Positions 62,680-64,000 of a stretch of DNA of 64,000 nt are shown here, one piece after another. The position numbers and the translations under genes are program-made. This DNA is from Aequorivita viscosa. Lineage in GTDB: Bacteria; Bacteroidota; Bacteroidia; Flavobacteriales; Flavobacteriaceae. The notes under the pieces were generated by a model. The model was not told the DNA's origin. It worked only from the letters and a program-made list of their open reading frames with translations, and made no database searches. Each line of letters starts with the position of its first letter. Positions within the stretch are counted from its first letter, which is position 1. The stretch covers positions 82,541-146,540 of the forward strand of contig NZ_FNNS01000003.1 of the NCBI RefSeq assembly GCF_900106795.1, in the 5' to 3' direction.

Positions 62680-63790
62680 TGTTCATATGTTGATTATACA
62701 TTTCGGCTGCCGTATCGAATCCTTTTTGAGTCAATGCCCAGTCGGGTCCATCAAGTGTTATCAAGTCCTCATTTTCTAGTTTTTTGAGCGAACCCTTTGT
62801 GTATCCTTGAAAATTGTTGAGAATACGAATAGCATGCGGATGCGAAATGTTTTCGTGATCGCGTGCAATATCATACATAAACTGAAGTGTTTTCATCAGT
62901 TCTAAGTCTTTTCTATTATTTCTAAAACGGATTTCTCTAAATAACAACCCTCTTCCAGGGGCGAATATTAATGAGAACAAAACAAAAACGCTTGCCACCA
63001 AAACAATTACCGGTCCTGTTGAAAGATTGTCTTGACTCGCACTGATTGCAGTGCCAAAAATACCGGACAGTGCTCCAACCAATCCTGCCAATAAAACCAT
63101 GGTGCTCAAACTATTTGTCCATTGTCTCGCAGCTGCGGCAGGGGCGAGGAGAATTGCGCTCATAAGCACAACACCCACAGTTTGCAATCCAAGAACAATA
63201 GCAAGAACAATAAAAAATGTAACTAATACATCTATAAACTTTGTGTTGAAGCCAATCGTTTTGGTATAGTCTGGATCGAAGAGTAGGATTTTAAATTCCT
63301 TCCAAAAAAGAAGAAGTACAACCAACGATACTGCAGTAACAATGACCATCAATTTTACATCACTTTCGACCAAAGTTGCAGCTTGTCCAAAAAGATATTT
63401 ATCCAATCCAGCCTGATTGGCGTTGGGTTGTTTCTGAATAAACGTCAATAGCAACATTCCAAAACCAAAAAAAGTGGAAAGGATAAGTCCTAGGGCTGTG
63501 TCACTTTTTAAATGGGTTTTGGAAGTTATTCCACGAATCCAATACGTTCCAATTAAACCACTTACCAATGCCCCCAAGAGTAGTGTTGCTGAATCTTTCG
63601 CTCCGGTGATTATAAACGCCAACGCAATTCCCGGGAGTGCGGCATGCGAAATGGCATCGCCCAACAGACTCTCCTTCCGCAACACGGCAAAACTTCCTAA
63701 CATGCCACATATTGCCCCAAGAACCGCTGTTCCCAAAGTTATGGTGCGCAAGGTGTAATCGTGCCAGAGAAGATTGAAATATTCAGTCAT
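62672..63790 (-). CDS. Metal ABC transporter permease (ABC-3 type) with a fused winged-helix-like tail
   Basis: 372 residues. The permease part runs to about residue 285 (GSFAVLRKESLLGDAISHAA; GLILSTFFGFGMLLLTF; GVVLMSAILLAPAAAARQW). The tail (286-372) contains MYDIARDHENISHPHAIRIL and then GSLKKLENEDLI...WALTQKG, the shape of a DtxR/MarR-like winged helix. Both permeases thus carry the same kind of tail. The ATP-binding and substrate-binding genes would lie beyond the window. Chlamydia has an analogous permease-DtxR fusion (YtgCR), so a regulatory role is possible. Confidence 0.9.
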   Translation of the reverse strand: MTEYFNLLWHDYTLRTITLGTAVLGAICGMLGSFAVLRKESLLGDAISHAALPGIALAFIITGAKDSATLLLGALVSGLIGTYWIRGITSKTHLKSDTALGLILSTFFGFGMLLLTFIQKQPNANQAGLDKYLFGQAATLVESDVKLMVIVTAVSLVVLLLFWKEFKILLFDPDYTKTIGFNTKFIDVLVTFFIVLAIVLGLQTVGVVLMSAILLAPAAAARQWTNSLSTMVLLAGLVGALSGIFGTAISASQDNLSTGPVIVLVASVFVLFSLIFAPGRGLLFREIRFRNNRKDLELMKTLQFMYDIARDHENISHPHAIRILNNFQGYTKGSLKKLENEDLITLDGPDWALTQKGFDTAAEMYNQHMNNE

Positions 63791-63800
63791 AATAGTTGGT

Positions 63801-63892
63801 AGTCTTTAGACGGTAGACGGTAGATGGTTGCGATATAATTATTTCTTTATAGGTATATTTTTCATCCTACAAGGTTTCCAAAACCTTGTAGG
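63801..63892. repeat. Short tandem word and a perfect 12-bp palindromic hairpin
   Basis: TAGACGGTAGACGGTAGATGG at 63808-63827 approximately repeats a 7-base word. CCTACAAGGTTT / AAACCTTGTAGG (63866-63892, 3-base loop) is a perfect 12-bp hairpin followed by T residues on the plus strand. Palindromes of this ACCTxxxAGGTTT type recur in flavobacterial intergenic DNA; a decayed relative lies at about 61421-61450. Confidence 0.6.
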
Positions 63893-64000
63893 TCTATTTT
63901 TTTAGTGCTAAAACTTTGGTGCTGTAATCATCATACTTCATAATTAGGTCTATAGTTTCAAAAAATAAAGGAGATTTCAGTCGTTTCATTAATACCTACA

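Noticed and set aside
63894..63989. 31-codon minus-strand ORF near the right edge
   Set aside because: It has an in-frame stop directly upstream, no ribosome-binding context and no recognised family.

Overview
The window looks like a chromosomal segment of a marine-type member of the Flavobacteriaceae (Bacteroidota). The reasons are its low GC content, type IX secretion (T9SS) sorting tails, many SPII lipoproteins with short signal peptides, flavobacterial membrane-protein families, frequent TAnnTTTG-type -7 promoter boxes, and several TTG/GTG starts. The genus cannot be fixed from the sequence alone.

Region 1 (1-21.4 kb) is a large surface-polysaccharide locus. It has the C-terminal end of a probable chain-length protein, an MBOAT acyltransferase with an SGNH partner, a lipoprotein resembling D-glucuronyl C5-epimerase, and a small lipoprotein homologous to the tail of the SGNH protein. 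It also has a Wzx-type flippase, four polymerase/ligase-like membrane proteins, GT4, GT26 and GT2 glycosyltransferases, a hexapeptide acetyltransferase and a SASA-type esterase lipoprotein. UDP-glucuronate decarboxylase, an initiating sugar-phosphate transferase, a CapK/PaaK-like adenylate-forming enzyme and UDP-GlcNAc 2-epimerase complete it. Together these suggest a Wzx/Wzy-type exported polysaccharide, probably uronic acid- and/or xylose-containing, which is O-acylated, possibly de-acylated, and possibly C5-epimerised outside the cytoplasm. The sugar transferase carries an in-frame TGA where its family has a conserved Trp, and the rest of the gene is intact behind it.

Region 2 (21.8-32 kb) is mostly housekeeping: purD, two flavobacterial membrane proteins in divergent orientation, an RND/MMPL exporter, asnS, rpoN, a small membrane protein, a decayed T9SS-protein gene end and an outer-membrane beta-barrel protein.

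Region 3 (32-46.2 kb) holds an ExbB-(membrane protein)-ExbD-ExbD operon, tRNA-Ser(GGA), asparaginase and TatD. It continues with a retropepsin-like protease, a TPR histidine kinase with a NarL-type regulator, the 2-oxoglutarate dehydrogenase E1 and E2 genes, a beta-barrel protein and a polyprenyl synthase.

Region 4 (46.3-64 kb) holds a TetR-TolC-MFP-RND efflux operon with a candidate operator, an intergenic 11-bp tandem repeat, RseP-type protease, an M1 peptidase with a T9SS tail and an SCO-like protein. After these come feoA, feoB and a tiny Cys-rich Feo protein, a secreted protein, and two metal-ABC permeases that each carry a fused winged-helix-like tail. No CRISPR array, insertion sequence, prophage or rRNA operon was seen.
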